Notes: generated by a model from the sequence alone, not told the origin. Counted from the first letter of the stretch, positions 44,981-55,110 are shown. The stretch is 64,000 nt of DNA from Fidelibacterota bacterium (GCA_021734325.1 JAIPJF010000015.1:1-64000); one strand, 5' to 3'. Translations and numbers: made by a program.

Positions 44981-45018
44981 AAAAAAGGCTGTCCCAAAAA
45001 ACGGGACAGCCTTTTTTT
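44981..45018. terminator. Bidirectional Rho-independent terminator
   Basis: AAAAAAGGCTGTCCC and GGGACAGCCTTTTTTT form a strong stem around AAAAAAC. T-runs occur on both strands, so it can end selD (plus) and the large secreted-protein gene (minus), which converge here. Confidence 0.93.
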
Positions 45019-45037
45019 AAGCTAGACTAAAAACAAT

Positions 45038-48000
45038 CTACTTCAGGAAGGTCATCTTTCCTGAAAGTGTGTTTTCTGGTGTTGATAGTCGATAGATATA
45101 AAGCCCACTGCTAACGGGAGCTCCACTCATATCAAGCCCATTCCATTGCATGTGGTAATAACCTGCTGCTTGATCTTCATTCACCAGATCAATGACATGC
45201 TGTCCAATAATATTGTAGATAGCCAGAGTCACGTGAGTGTTCTCTGGAATATCATACCGGATATTGGTGATGGGGTTGAATGGATTCGGATAGTTGTCGT
45301 GCAGTGCAAATTCGGTTGGAAGACCAAACTTGTCCGTACCGACATAATCGGGATCGCGTTCCGTTACCATGTCGATGAACAGCGTCGCATCTACATCTTC
45401 AGAACATTTGATCTGAATACAGTCAATACCCACACTACCACTGGCAGTATTAATAACGCCATTCCCACCAACCCATCCAGTCAGCACATCGTTTTCAAGA
45501 TCTATCGAGACAACCTGCCAGTCATCCTCAGCATAGGTAATATCATGCCATGGACCGGCGTCGTATCCAGCATCATCATCCTTGATGACAATACGAGCCT
45601 GCATATCGGCATTGCCACCGCGGAGATAGAAGAACATCTTGGAATTGGCCTGGATTTTATCAGCCCGATTGAGATTCCACAATCTAACGAACCAACCGCC
45701 TTCTCCTGCAGGATCATCCAGAAGTACCAATTCACCTGAATGAGTACCAGCATAGGCCTGAGAACTAGAAGCAGCAAAGGTCGATGCATCCAGGATACCA
45801 TAGGTTGAACCAGAATAGTTGGGATCTTGCCAGTTTCCTGTACCAGCAACGAAATCATTCATGATTCGGTCACCCTCAATTGACCCTGGAACATCCAGAG
45901 TTACAACGATTGTTGAGCCAGACATGATTTCATTGCCTGCCAGGTCATGAATTCCACCCACAGTCACTGTGTAAGGTGAATTCGGAACAATGGCAGGAAC
46001 TGTCAGTAGATAGGTCGTCTCACTTAAGGCGGTGACTGCAGTCGGGTTTTCTGCACCCGCATCATCAGCAACACGGAAGTTGGTCGGTACCGTTGCATCT
46101 GCTGCAACAACAGGTTCATTGAAGCGAATCTGCAGCTCAGTTTCTGAAACGGCAACAATACCAGCCAGTTCTGGACCAGTAATATCTAGCTCAATGACAT
46201 CATCCATATTTCTTGGACTGATGATATAATGACCATAGTAATAGCTTACCACACCGACGATATCATATTTTGATCCCACGTTTAGGGAGATGGTCCCAAA
46301 ATGATAATCAACATCGTCACCGATGAGAAACTTCGTCAAACTGTCATCATCAGTCAATTCGTATCGATAATCCGAAGCATTAAATGACAACACCATGGCA
46401 GATTCTATTTTAACGAGCTGACCCTCCCATTGTTCTGCAGGGTTGGTATCTGCTGCCAGCGAGCTGTCGATTGCTGCACCATCTATCAGTGTAGGAATTG
46501 TGGGATTATCGCTGGATAAATGGTCTATCAGTTTAATATGTTTCAACTCTGATAGATTATTGTAAATATCCAGATCACCAGCAAGAACCACTTCATCGCC
46601 AACGTCAAGCGTATCACCTAAATCGTAGTCATATAGTAATACGCCATTGTAGGCACCGGTGCTGTCGTTAATCCAGACATTGTTGTATTCGTCATCAGCA
46701 GTGATGAGACCAGCAACTGTGACTGGAATATCTTTTTCGATTTGACCGCCTGGATTTAGCGCGTTCGTAAAAGCGATCGGTGTCACACCAGCATACAACA
46801 TGACTGTATCAGCATTGGCTGCGTCTATCAATGTATCCATGATTCCATCGCCGGTAATTGGAGCAGAAGCTACCAGGTGTACCAGAGTTAAATCAACGGC
46901 ATCAAGTGTGGCAGTTGCGAAAGTAACTGCAGTCCCGAGAACGGAATAGTCGGCAACATCGGCAGCAACTAAGTCCATTGAATAAGCGACTTCAATTTCC
47001 GTGTCACTTTTGGACATAACATTAACAATTACCGGTGTTTCTGAAAGATCAACAACATCATCCATATTTCTAGGATTGATACGATATGTACCTGCCGTAT
47101 AGTCAACAACACCAACAATATCATACTCAGTTCCAACCGTCAGTGAGACAACACCCAAATGGTAGTCCACATTATCGCCGACAAGGAACTTGGTGACACC
47201 ACCATCATCGGTTAATTCGTAGGTATACGCAGTGGCATCATAAGACAACACTTCAGCCTGTTCGATCTTGACCAGCTGACCTTCCCACTGTTCTGCAGGA
47301 TTCGTGTCTGCAGCCAGAGAGCTGTCAATATCGGCACCGGTGATCAAGGCCGGAAAAGTTGGATTCCCGCTGGATGCGGTCCCAAGCAGCGCAGCATTCT
47401 TCAACTCGGAGAGATTGTTATAAACATCCAACTCTCCAGTGAACATGATCTCATCACCTACGGCTACAAGGCCATCAAAATCAAAGTCATAGATAAGCAC
47501 GCCCTGATAGGCCTCGTTGCCATCATTGACCCAGACATTGTTATATGCATCGTTGGCTGTTACGAGTCCGGCAAAAGTAGCAGGAACGCCCAGCTCAAGT
47601 GTGCCGCCAGGATTCAATGCATTGGTAAATGCAATGGGGGTAATTCCAGCATACAATTCAACTGTGTCTGGAAGTGAAGCATCTACAAGAGTATCTAAGA
47701 TGGCATCACCAGTGATTCCAGCAGAGGCGACCAGATGGACCAATTTTGCATCCGCTGCATCGATTGTTGCTGAAGCAAAAGTGACACCTGCAGTACCCAA
47801 TAATGAATAATCAGCTACATCTACGGCTGTAAGTTCTGCAGAATAAACAACATCCATCTCCGTATCACTATACGAAAACGCATCTAGCATCATAGGAGGT
47901 AGTACATTGCTCATACCAGGAGTCCGGATGGCCGCTATTTCCCAATCGCTATTGGCAAAATCAGCAAGGCCCTGACCATCTGTTACTCTGGCTGATGATC

Positions 48001-49795
48001 CGGCGGATCCAACCAGAACCAGAGAACCGAGCCTGTTGAATTCAGCTTCCAGACCAGTATCGGGATAATCGCCTCCGGCATAGATAACGGCATCTTGCTG
48101 GCTGGCACCTGAAACAGCCGCCAGAGAGATGCTGTAAACTGCGGAATTGGCAAAATCTCCAGCTTCAGCACCCTTCACGAGTGCCACGCCATCGGTCCCA
48201 TCCTGAATGCTGGACCAGGAAGCGTTCTGATCAGGAGTATATCCACCAATATCAGTTACGCCTGCCTCAGCAAGCACAAAGAAGCCATTGGCTGGAAGTG
48301 AACCTGTTAAATCAGTTGCCTGATAGATGATGTCGCCATTGCCATTCACAAAGACGAGAACATAAGCATCAGCAGCCAGGTCGATGGCCTGATCTGTATT
48401 ATTGAATAGCTCAATGTACTCTGCGGCGGATGTTTTTGTATCAAATTCGTTGATCAATACAGCACTCGGCTCCTTGATTGTGATGGTAGCCAGGCCTGGC
48501 GTTGTGAATTCATTGGCACCGTCAGGTGCTGAAAAGACATTCCAGTATTCTCCGCTATTATCAGTTGAGTACAAATTACCAGCAGCATCAAACACGATCT
48601 CATTGTTCCGATTCTGCCCGGTTATAATAGTATCAACAGCAGCGCCAGTGGCCATATCATGAACGTAAATGTTGCCACTATAATAATCACCCCACAGGAT
48701 GTGCCCATTTGCTTCGTCAAGTAGCAGACTTGTGGCACCTGTAACTGTCTTCGGTAGTGCCCAAAGTGTATCGGCTAGTGTCAAAGTTGTTCCTGTGTAT
48801 GGGGGATATTTAAGCAGAGGATATGCTTGGCCTGGATCTGCTCTTTTTTGACAGATGTAAATATTACCATCGCTATCGACTACAACATCATTTTGATAAT
48901 AGCTTCCATTAGGACGGGCAACAACATGTTCTCCTGTATAGTCAGCTGGCAGTGCATCAGCTGTGCCCAAAGTATACATCGTTATTCCATCAACTGCAGC
49001 ATAGGCCTCACTGGCAGTATAAATGACGCGATCGGCTCCCGTACCATAAATAAAATGAGAGTTGATCCCTTGACCAACGTATTTATTGCTGGCGCCCAGG
49101 ACCTCCGTCATTGAAGCGGTGCTAATAGAGGCGTCAAATGAATAAATTACGTCGGTCCCTGTATGGGAAACGAACACTTTATCATTTTCACCGACAGTGC
49201 TTTCACCGGGTGCATCACTGGAGGAACTCCAGTCTAATCCAGCATCAGAAAAATCGAGATTATCCTGTACAGCGTTAAACATAAAAACACCATCACCGTT
49301 ATAGAAGGCGCCAGGATTTGCACTTGTTCCAGCATAGCCATTTGAGACATAAACTTTTCCGAAGTGGACACTCTGGGGATTGGTGTTAACGGTAATTCCC
49401 TTGGGTGAATACATGACTGTTTTCAATGGATCACTGATTTTTGTCCACTCTGTATAACCATCATCAGCAGCTGTAACTTCAAAAGTATAGTCCCCGTTGG
49501 GAAGGGTAGCCCCGCCAGCATCTGTACCATCCCAGGTCACAGAATTGGCCCCTTTTGTCGCTGTTACCAGCGAAATGGTACGCACCAGAGTGGCACCACT
49601 GTAAATTTTTACATCTACGCCGTTATCTGCATCTTCATTCAAAACAAATGAGATATCGACAGTACTGTTTGTTGCTCCAGTGAGTATCACATTGGTACTT
49701 ACTTCCAGATTGGTGGCATATACGTTAGCATATGAACTGGTTGTAAAACCAAGGACGAAAACCAGAGTAGCAATAAGAAAACTACTTCGTTTCAT
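45038..49795 (-). CDS. Large T9SS-sorted multidomain surface protein
   Basis: This 1585-residue protein has a signal peptide ending SSYAN. Domains in order: a FlgD-like Ig domain (about 25-110); a beta-propeller-like region (about 125-430, with DVVVDSDGNIYI); a lamin-tail domain (about 445-580; YIELFNNTDQAIDLAADAY); two near-identical 280-residue units (about 640-920 and 925-1205; NVW.ND...Y.GVL.YD, QWEGQLVKIE); an Ig-like domain (about 1210-1300); and a jelly roll (about 1310-1480). A T9SS type A sorting domain (HDNYPNPFNPITNIRY ending GKMTFLK) closes it. The jelly roll and lamin-tail domains resemble those in the frameshifted protein at 27662-30415. No enzymatic motif is evident; a surface adhesin or glycan-binding scaffold is likely. 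GGAAGGGG precedes the ATG. Confidence 0.85.
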   Translation of the reverse strand: MKRSSFLIATLVFVLGFTTSSYANVYATNLEVSTNVILTGATNSTVDISFVLNEDADNGVDVKIYSGATLVRTISLVTATKGANSVTWDGTDAGGATLPNGDYTFEVTAADDGYTEWTKISDPLKTVMYSPKGITVNTNPQSVHFGKVYVSNGYAGTSANPGAFYNGDGVFMFNAVQDNLDFSDAGLDWSSSSDAPGESTVGENDKVFVSHTGTDVIYSFDASISTASMTEVLGASNKYVGQGINSHFIYGTGADRVIYTASEAYAAVDGITMYTLGTADALPADYTGEHVVARPNGSYYQNDVVVDSDGNIYICQKRADPGQAYPLLKYPPYTGTTLTLADTLWALPKTVTGATSLLLDEANGHILWGDYYSGNIYVHDMATGAAVDTIITGQNRNNEIVFDAAGNLYSTDNSGEYWNVFSAPDGANEFTTPGLATITIKEPSAVLINEFDTKTSAAEYIELFNNTDQAIDLAADAYVLVFVNGNGDIIYQATDLTGSLPANGFFVLAEAGVTDIGGYTPDQNASWSSIQDGTDGVALVKGAEAGDFANSAVYSISLAAVSGASQQDAVIYAGGDYPDTGLEAEFNRLGSLVLVGSAGSSARVTDGQGLADFANSDWEIAAIRTPGMSNVLPPMMLDAFSYSDTEMDVVYSAELTAVDVADYSLLGTAGVTFASATIDAADAKLVHLVASAGITGDAILDTLVDASLPDTVELYAGITPIAFTNALNPGGTLELGVPATFAGLVTANDAYNNVWVNDGNEAYQGVLIYDFDFDGLVAVGDEIMFTGELDVYNNLSELKNAALLGTASSGNPTFPALITGADIDSSLAADTNPAEQWEGQLVKIEQAEVLSYDATAYTYELTDDGGVTKFLVGDNVDYHLGVVSLTVGTEYDIVGVVDYTAGTYRINPRNMDDVVDLSETPVIVNVMSKSDTEIEVAYSMDLVAADVADYSVLGTAVTFATATLDAVDLTLVHLVASAPITGDGIMDTLIDAANADTVMLYAGVTPIAFTNALNPGGQIEKDIPVTVAGLITADDEYNNVWINDSTGAYNGVLLYDYDLGDTLDVGDEVVLAGDLDIYNNLSELKHIKLIDHLSSDNPTIPTLIDGAAIDSSLAADTNPAEQWEGQLVKIESAMVLSFNASDYRYELTDDDSLTKFLIGDDVDYHFGTISLNVGSKYDIVGVVSYYYGHYIISPRNMDDVIELDITGPELAGIVAVSETELQIRFNEPVVAADATVPTNFRVADDAGAENPTAVTALSETTYLLTVPAIVPNSPYTVTVGGIHDLAGNEIMSGSTIVVTLDVPGSIEGDRIMNDFVAGTGNWQDPNYSGSTYGILDASTFAASSSQAYAGTHSGELVLLDDPAGEGGWFVRLWNLNRADKIQANSKMFFYLRGGNADMQARIVIKDDDAGYDAGPWHDITYAEDDWQVVSIDLENDVLTGWVGGNGVINTASGSVGIDCIQIKCSEDVDATLFIDMVTERDPDYVGTDKFGLPTEFALHDNYPNPFNPITNIRYDIPENTHVTLAIYNIIGQHVIDLVNEDQAAGYYHMQWNGLDMSGAPVSSGLYIYRLSTPENTLSGKMTFLK
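46182..47874 (-). repeat. Internal tandem duplication in the 1585-aa protein gene
   Basis: Two coding units of about 833 bases (47042-47874 and 46182-47016) encode proteins that align end to end, from SDTE..V.YS to the shared NPRNMDDV. They share long identical stretches such as SSLAADTNPAEQWEGQLVKI. It is a recent or gene-conversion-maintained domain duplication. Confidence 0.85.
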
Positions 49796-50239
49796 TTTTC
49801 AAATCCCCTTCCCGAGTTGGGTTTTATTGGTTAGCGAGATAGTTTAAGTATGATACATACTCCGAACAATCGTTTTCGAAATATACTTTTCCCAGGTGCA
49901 GAAAATCCAAAGCTATTTCCCTGCGCAGGCCATCAAAATGCACCCTGTTTTTGGATGAGTATGAGGTCCCACCTGAGTGCTATATCATCATTAAACAGCA
50001 GACCTTCATTATAGCACGTTGATCTGGTTGGGCGTTAGACCCAGCTGTGCTGAAATTTGATTAATTCATTATTAATCAAAAATAACCAAGCAGCCGCCAA
50101 AATCGAGTTTTAACTCCTTATTTATCCCAAGCTCTGGAGGTGTACCTTATGCGATAATTCTACTGGCTCAGTGGCAGAAAACGTGAGTATCTGATTTAAT
50201 CACTCAAATACTATTGTTTTTTGAACGCCTGGGTCACAT
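49796..50239. other. 444-base intergenic region with AT-rich inverted repeat
   Basis: No gene or RNA was recognised. The region must hold the promoter of the 1585-aa protein gene. An inverted repeat TTGATTAAT-TCATT-ATTAATCAA (50057-50079), without a following T-run, looks more like an operator than a terminator. There is no clear terminator for the upstream barrel-protein gene. Confidence 0.4.
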
Positions 50240-51328
50240 TTAAAGATAAAAATGAATTTGCCCCAGATATTGTCCTTCGGGGGCTGGATCAGATTCTGGC
50301 AGATCCAGATTGCTCTGACGATAAGCTATTTTGATCTCTATTCCAGGTAGTGGAAAGAATTCGAATCCCAGGCTGGATCGATTGATGGCTCCAGTTAATA
50401 GATCACGGTCGGGATCATAGAATTCATACCGCGCAATCAAATCCACACCAGGAAAAAGACGATAACTCAACTGATGAACCACGGCACTTTTGTCGAGTGG
50501 GTTTGCAGACCAGCCAGACAATTGTGAAAATTCACCCAAGTAGTCCAGATGTCCGAGGGATAATCCCCAGGACGCTGTAGAAGCAGATAATTCTGCCTCT
50601 TTCAGATAGGCAATGCTGGTCTGTCCTGCGAATAGATTTCTTGACAGATGATAGGTCATTTTCATCTGCTGAAACCCTGCCCCATCTATCTGTGCCCCGG
50701 AATTTACAAAAGCTGTTCCCAGCATGACGGAAATTTCAAATCCGCTGATGGGAGCGCTCCCAATTTCAAGGTAAGTGGGTGCCTCAAGATAAGGTGTATA
50801 AGGCATTCCTTCAGATTCCAATCCAAGCAGAGTCAGATTACCTCCCCGTGTGAACAATGTATGATCGTCCATCCGCCACCCCAAGGCAGGTACTTCCCTG
50901 CTGATGGAGACCCAGCTATCCAGCATCAAGCCTTCATAGCGTATCCCTCCGGTGAATCGGAATTCTTCAAGAATACGATTCACTTCAGCATGGAGAATCA
51001 AACTACCCCACTCAACACCACCGTAGAGGGCGAGCTGCATGGGGAAGTGACGCAAATCTTTCTCTTCCTGTGATACGAACTGATAGCGGGTATCGAATCC
51101 AAGATAAAAGGGACGTTCACTTTCGACACTGGTCCATGGCAAAACCATATCCTTCATCACCAGGGTCTCGCGAATAAAATCCTTTCCATAGGAAGTCCGT
51201 GCGGCACCACCTCCGGAAAAGCTGTGACAGCTTGAGCAGCTAACTTCTTCCATTACAGCAAAGCGTGGCAATCCATACAATGTACCAGCAAGTGAAATGA
51301 GGATTGTCAATTTAGTCAGGTGTGTCAA
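50240..51328 (-). CDS. Outer-membrane beta-barrel with N-terminal c-type heme motif
   Basis: This 362-residue protein has a signal peptide (about residues 1-19). A single heme c site CSSCH (residues 31-35; EEVSCSSCHSF) lies in a short N-terminal domain. About 300 residues of alternating beta strands rich in Tyr, Phe and Leu follow, ending at the terminal strand QIHFYL. This looks like an outer-membrane barrel carrying one heme at its periplasmic mouth. The start is a TTG that overlaps the stop of the upstream cytochrome gene as TTGA; the next Met would remove the signal peptide, so the TTG is well supported. Together with the upstream cytochrome lipoprotein it suggests electron transfer at the outer membrane. 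I do not recognise a named family. Confidence 0.75.
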   Translation of the reverse strand: MTHLTKLTILISLAGTLYGLPRFAVMEEVSCSSCHSFSGGGAARTSYGKDFIRETLVMKDMVLPWTSVESERPFYLGFDTRYQFVSQEEKDLRHFPMQLALYGGVEWGSLILHAEVNRILEEFRFTGGIRYEGLMLDSWVSISREVPALGWRMDDHTLFTRGGNLTLLGLESEGMPYTPYLEAPTYLEIGSAPISGFEISVMLGTAFVNSGAQIDGAGFQQMKMTYHLSRNLFAGQTSIAYLKEAELSASTASWGLSLGHLDYLGEFSQLSGWSANPLDKSAVVHQLSYRLFPGVDLIARYEFYDPDRDLLTGAINRSSLGFEFFPLPGIEIKIAYRQSNLDLPESDPAPEGQYLGQIHFYL

Positions 51329-52323
51329 TTGTTTAATGCTCCCTGATCTATCCAGGTTTCAATTGTCGCAATAGTATTTGCTGACAATGGTGTCGCATTC
51401 AAGGGCATCTGACTCCCGGAAGTTCCCTTGAGTTTTTGGATGATCTTACTGTTGGCACCATCGCCTGGAATGACGACAGCCCCACTATTTGATCCGTTCA
51501 TCAGTTGAGTATAGGAACTCAAATTCAATCCTGCATTGCTTCCGTGGCAGCTGCCACACTTGCTATTCCATATCGGTTGAATAGTGCTGGCATAGCTCAC
51601 CGGATTTTCAGCAGAACCCTGAAGTAAAATCTGGTGAGGAGAGTTTGCTGTATTTGAGCTGATGGATAAAACCGCGTTAAAGGTCCCTGCTGAAAGCGGT
51701 TGGAAGGTAATGGTAATCGTCTGGGAGGCTCCCGGGTTCAACACCAAGGGCGTGCTGGCATTTGAATGATAGGCAGATAGATCAAAGGTGATCGCGTTTA
51801 TAAGCAAAGTATCCATCCCTGAATTGCTGAGGGTAAGTAGTTCGTGTGCCTGATCCGTATTCAGGATCGTTCCAAAATTGATCTCCATTCTTGATAGGGT
51901 AAGGACAGGAACAGGTAATGGTGTTCCTGAGCCACTCACTTGAATGGTCGATTCAGGGTTTAAGGGGTCATTGCTTTCCAACATTAATAAAGCTGTGTAA
52001 TCGGATTCGCTGTGAGGTGTAAAGGTCAATTCGAGGTAAAGCGTGTCGCCTGAACCGAGGAGGAACTGACCTTCAGGCGAGATCGAAAATGCACTACTAT
52101 CCTGGACCAAGGTCGTTTTGGCATTTAAGTCACCGCTCCCCTGATTGGTCATATAGAATTCGAGTGTCTGGCTGCTGCCGATCGTGATCGTTGAAAATTC
52201 GATCGTATCTCGCTCAAGCTTCGATTCCGGGAATAATCTCTCAGGCTCACCGAGATCACTGCAGCCTATCATGACAAACAGTAGGGCAAAAGCAATGATT
52301 CTATATAGCAGAAGAGATTTCAT
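51325..52323 (-). CDS. Lipoprotein with choice-of-anchor D repeats and C-terminal cytochrome c domain
   Basis: From the ATG at 52323 this is a 332-residue lipoprotein (signal ends VMIGC). Two ASH/choice-of-anchor D-type Ig domains (about 30-120 and 125-225; IEFSTITIGSSQTLEF; INFGTILNTDQAHELL) are followed by a cytochrome c-like domain (about 235-332) with heme motif CGSCH. The later MPLN region near SGSQMPLN offers a Met that may be the axial ligand. The cytochrome part resembles the PSCyt1-type domains of planctomycetes. The TTG at 52332 used by some gene callers overlaps the probable -10 box. Translation of the next gene is coupled by the TTGA overlap. The two proteins probably form one outer-membrane electron-transfer unit. 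Confidence 0.8.
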   Translation of the reverse strand: MKSLLLYRIIAFALLFVMIGCSDLGEPERLFPESKLERDTIEFSTITIGSSQTLEFYMTNQGSGDLNAKTTLVQDSSAFSISPEGQFLLGSGDTLYLELTFTPHSESDYTALLMLESNDPLNPESTIQVSGSGTPLPVPVLTLSRMEINFGTILNTDQAHELLTLSNSGMDTLLINAITFDLSAYHSNASTPLVLNPGASQTITITFQPLSAGTFNAVLSISSNTANSPHQILLQGSAENPVSYASTIQPIWNSKCGSCHGSNAGLNLSSYTQLMNGSNSGAVVIPGDGANSKIIQKLKGTSGSQMPLNATPLSANTIATIETWIDQGALNN

Positions 52324-52330
52324 CGGAGCC

Positions 52331-52357
52331 AATATACTGCTGGGTCAAAACTGTCAA
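52331..52357 (-). promoter_or_regulatory. Promoter candidate for the cytochrome operon, leaderless
   Basis: On the minus strand TTGACA (52352-52357) is followed, with a 15-base spacer, by TATATT (52331-52336). The -10 box ends seven bases before the ATG at 52323, so transcription would begin at or next to the start codon. The short spacer lowers confidence. Confidence 0.4.
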
Positions 52358-52515
52358 ACATATATATGACCATTGTTATCATGTTTAATGAATGAACTTC
52401 CAGTTGTTTAACGCATTGAAATCCTTGGATGGCAGTCGATCAAAAAACTTTTATTTAAATCCTGATATAAATAATCATATTAGGCTGATGAGTAAACCCA
52501 TAAAGAAGTAGAACT

Positions 52516-54744
52516 ATGACCCAAAATAAGCCAGAAAATCACAATAAAACACAGCAGTATGAATTCGATGTAGATGGGATGACCTGCGCCGCCTGCGTGG
52601 CCAATGTGGAATCAGCCATTGCCACCATTCCCGGTGTAAAAGAAATCTCTGTTAATCTCGCCACAGAATCAGCCAACATTATCACTGATGAAGCGATCCC
52701 TGTTAAGAAGTTCATGCAGGCAGTGGTGAAAATGGGATATCGGCTAGAGCCACGCGGATCTTCATCATTACTAGAGCGGCAGCAGCGTGCCATAGCCAAC
52801 TGGAAAAATCTGTTAGTTATCCAGGCCGTCTTTGGAATCCCTCTCCTGATCTACTCCATGTGGGAGATGTTCAGTAAGCAGTCGATCTTTCCGCCTGGAA
52901 TCAGCATGGGAATTCAATTCACTCTGGCTACTATTCTGGCAATCACCGGCACCGGCTATTATCGTCGCGGATTTAAACATCTCTATATGCGGGCACCAAA
53001 TATGGACTCATTGGTTGCTCTGGGAACTGGCGCTGCCTATAGCTATTCGGTGATTTCAGCATTGAATCTACTCTTCGGCTGGCATATCGCGGGCTTCGAG
53101 ACCCTGTATTTTGAAGCGGCAGGTACCATTCTGCTTTTTATCACCTTTGGGAAATGGCTTGAAGCCATGGCCCGGGGCAAGACTACTGAGGCGATCACAG
53201 GTCTCATGGATCAAATGCCGAGTGAAGCAGAGGTGTTTCGGGAGAATAAATGGCAGATTTTACCACTGTCTGAAGTGCATGTGGGAGAAAAGATCAGAGT
53301 AAAACCCCATACCCGAATCCCAGTTGACGGAGTCATCATTTCAGGTACAAGTAGCGTAGATGAATCTTCCATCAGCGGTGAACCACTGCCTGTGGAAAAA
53401 TTTTTAGGAGCCAATGTTATTGGAGCCAGCATGAATCTGCAATCCACCCTTGAAATTGAGGCTCAGAAAATCGGCCGAGATTCACTGTTTGGTCAAATCA
53501 TCAAGCTGGTCGAGGATGCCCAGTCAAAAAAACCCGAGATCCAAAAACTGGCCGACCGAATAGCTGGCGTCTTTGTTCCCGTAGTGCTAAGCCTGGCCAT
53601 TCTGAGTGGTCTCACCTGGTTGTTTCTGGGTTTCGGGATCAGTTTTGCCTTTAATGTGACCATCTCGGTCCTGATCATTGCCTGTCCCTGCGCTCTTGGA
53701 CTTGCGACACCAACTGCCCTGGTGGTAGGCAGCGGGATCGCAGCGCGAGGTGGAATACTCGTCAAATCTGCTGATGCCTTTCAACAATTTAATCGCCTCG
53801 ATGTCATGGTCTTTGACAAGACCGGTACACTGACCATGTCAGACCCGCAGGTGATCGCTTGTTATCCGGAACAGGATGACCTGCTTATTCAGCTGGCCAT
53901 GGGTCTGGAACAGGTCAGCAAGCACCCCCTGGCCAAGCCACTTTTGGATCATGGTAAAAGTCGATCGCTCCAGCCAGCCCTTATTAAGGAAGTAACAGAA
54001 ATTCCCGGTTTTGGTCTGAAGGGGAAATATCAAAATTCCATAGTCAAACTGAAGCGAGTCGAAGATACAGATTCACTCCCGGCGGAGATTTCCACGATTC
54101 TTACTCAATTCAGCCAGAAGGGATACACTGTCTCGGCTCTCTTTGAGGGGGACAAAGTGCGTGGCTTGATTGCCTTCACCGATACCCTTAAACCAGAGGC
54201 TAAATCTGTGATACAGGCACTCAAACAAAAAGGAATACCGTCCATCCTTTTAACCGGTGATAAGTCCGCAGCAGCTGAGAACATTGCCAAAATTGTGGGA
54301 ATAGCAAAAATCAAATCAGAATTGCTTCCGGCGGACAAACATGCCGAGATCCTGCGCCTGAAGGAATCAGGAAGCACAGTGGGAATGCTTGGTGATGGAA
54401 TCAACGATGCACCTGCTCTGGTTGCAGCGGATATTGGTCTCTCATTCAGTGCCGGTACTGATATCGCAGTCAATGCCGCAGATATCATCTTTCTGAATAA
54501 CTCACTAAAAAATGTGATCTATGCTCACCGCATTTCCAAAGCAACGATCTCGAAGATCAAACAGAACCTGTTTTGGGCATTTATCTATAATTTGGCTGGC
54601 ATTCCCGTTGCCATGGGCATTCTATATCCTTTTACAGGAACCCTTCTGAATCCAATGTTTGCCGGCATGGCCATGGCATTTTCTTCAGTCTCTGTTGTTG
54701 GGAATACACTTTTATTGAAAAGCCGCAATTATTTCCGTGATTAA
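52516..54744 (+). CDS. copA: Copper-exporting P1B-type ATPase
   Basis: This 742-residue enzyme exports Cu(I) from the cytoplasm using ATP. An N-terminal HMA domain holds GMTCAAC (Cys24 and Cys27). The membrane metal site CPC is at Cys390-Pro-Cys392 ([13 protein letters not shown]). The phosphorylated Asp434 lies in DKTGTLT, and the hinge motif is GDGINDAP. The C-terminal membrane helix contains the [10 protein letters not shown] and [13 protein letters not shown] segments typical of Cu+-ATPases (Tyr/Asn, Met and Ser ligands). It is transcribed alone, ended by the terminator at 54747. The HMA chaperone at 5844 and the CusCBA pump at 6432-13021 fit the same copper response but lie 40 kb away. 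Confidence 0.96.
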   Translation: MTQNKPENHNKTQQYEFDVDGMTCAACVANVESAIATIPGVKEISVNLATESANIITDEAIPVKKFMQAVVKMGYRLEPRGSSSLLERQQRAIANWKNLLVIQAVFGIPLLIYSMWEMFSKQSIFPPGISMGIQFTLATILAITGTGYYRRGFKHLYMRAPNMDSLVALGTGAAYSYSVISALNLLFGWHIAGFETLYFEAAGTILLFITFGKWLEAMARGKTTEAITGLMDQMPSEAEVFRENKWQILPLSEVHVGEKIRVKPHTRIPVDGVIISGTSSVDESSISGEPLPVEKFLGANVIGASMNLQSTLEIEAQKIGRDSLFGQIIKLVEDAQSKKPEIQKLADRIAGVFVPVVLSLAILSGLTWLFLGFGISFAFNVTISVLIIACPCALGLATPTALVVGSGIAARGGILVKSADAFQQFNRLDVMVFDKTGTLTMSDPQVIACYPEQDDLLIQLAMGLEQVSKHPLAKPLLDHGKSRSLQPALIKEVTEIPGFGLKGKYQNSIVKLKRVEDTDSLPAEISTILTQFSQKGYTVSALFEGDKVRGLIAFTDTLKPEAKSVIQALKQKGIPSILLTGDKSAAAENIAKIVGIAKIKSELLPADKHAEILRLKESGSTVGMLGDGINDAPALVAADIGLSFSAGTDIAVNAADIIFLNNSLKNVIYAHRISKATISKIKQNLFWAFIYNLAGIPVAMGILYPFTGTLLNPMFAGMAMAFSSVSVVGNTLLLKSRNYFRD

Positions 54745-54746
54745 AT

Positions 54747-54774
54747 AAAAAGGGATCCAGATGGATCCCTTTTT
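54747..54774. terminator. Bidirectional Rho-independent terminator
   Basis: AAAAAGGGATCC and GGATCCCTTTTT form a perfect 12-bp stem with the loop AGAT. It ends copA (stop at 54744) and, on the minus strand, the DUF3467 gene (stop at 54796). Confidence 0.92.
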
Positions 54775-54795
54775 AAAATGAATTTTTGGTTCGGA

Positions 54796-55110
54796 TTAAT
54801 TGGCCATTTGCGGTCCGGATTTTATACCCGGGAATGCCAGTGGATCAGGCAATTTGATCTCGCCATTTTCAGCTTCATACTTTGATATATTTTGTTCAAG
54901 CGCCCTTAGCAAGGCTTTTGTATGGCTGGGGGTCATGATGATCCGTGACTGAACATTTGCCTTTGGTGAACCAGGCATTACACGGACGAAATCCATCACG
55001 AATTCCGCAGCAGAGTGAGTGATGATCGCTAGATTCGCATACTCTCCATCTGCAACTTTCTCATTAACATGAATCTGAATCTGTTGTGCCGCCGGTTTTT
55101 TGGTTTCCAT
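54796..55110 (-). CDS. DUF3467 family protein
   Basis: This 104-residue cytoplasmic protein has the family pattern: an N-terminal strand IQIHVNEKVADGEYANLA, the HSAAEFVMDFVRVMPG core, and a TPSHTKALLRALEQNI helix with a variable tail. DUF3467 is widespread in bacteria and archaea; its function is not known. GAGGAG precedes the ATG. It lies 30 bases after the zinc-ribbon gene (55141), so the two are probably co-transcribed. Confidence 0.9.
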   Translation of the reverse strand: METKKPAAQQIQIHVNEKVADGEYANLAIITHSAAEFVMDFVRVMPGSPKANVQSRIIMTPSHTKALLRALEQNISKYEAENGEIKLPDPLAFPGIKSGPQMAN

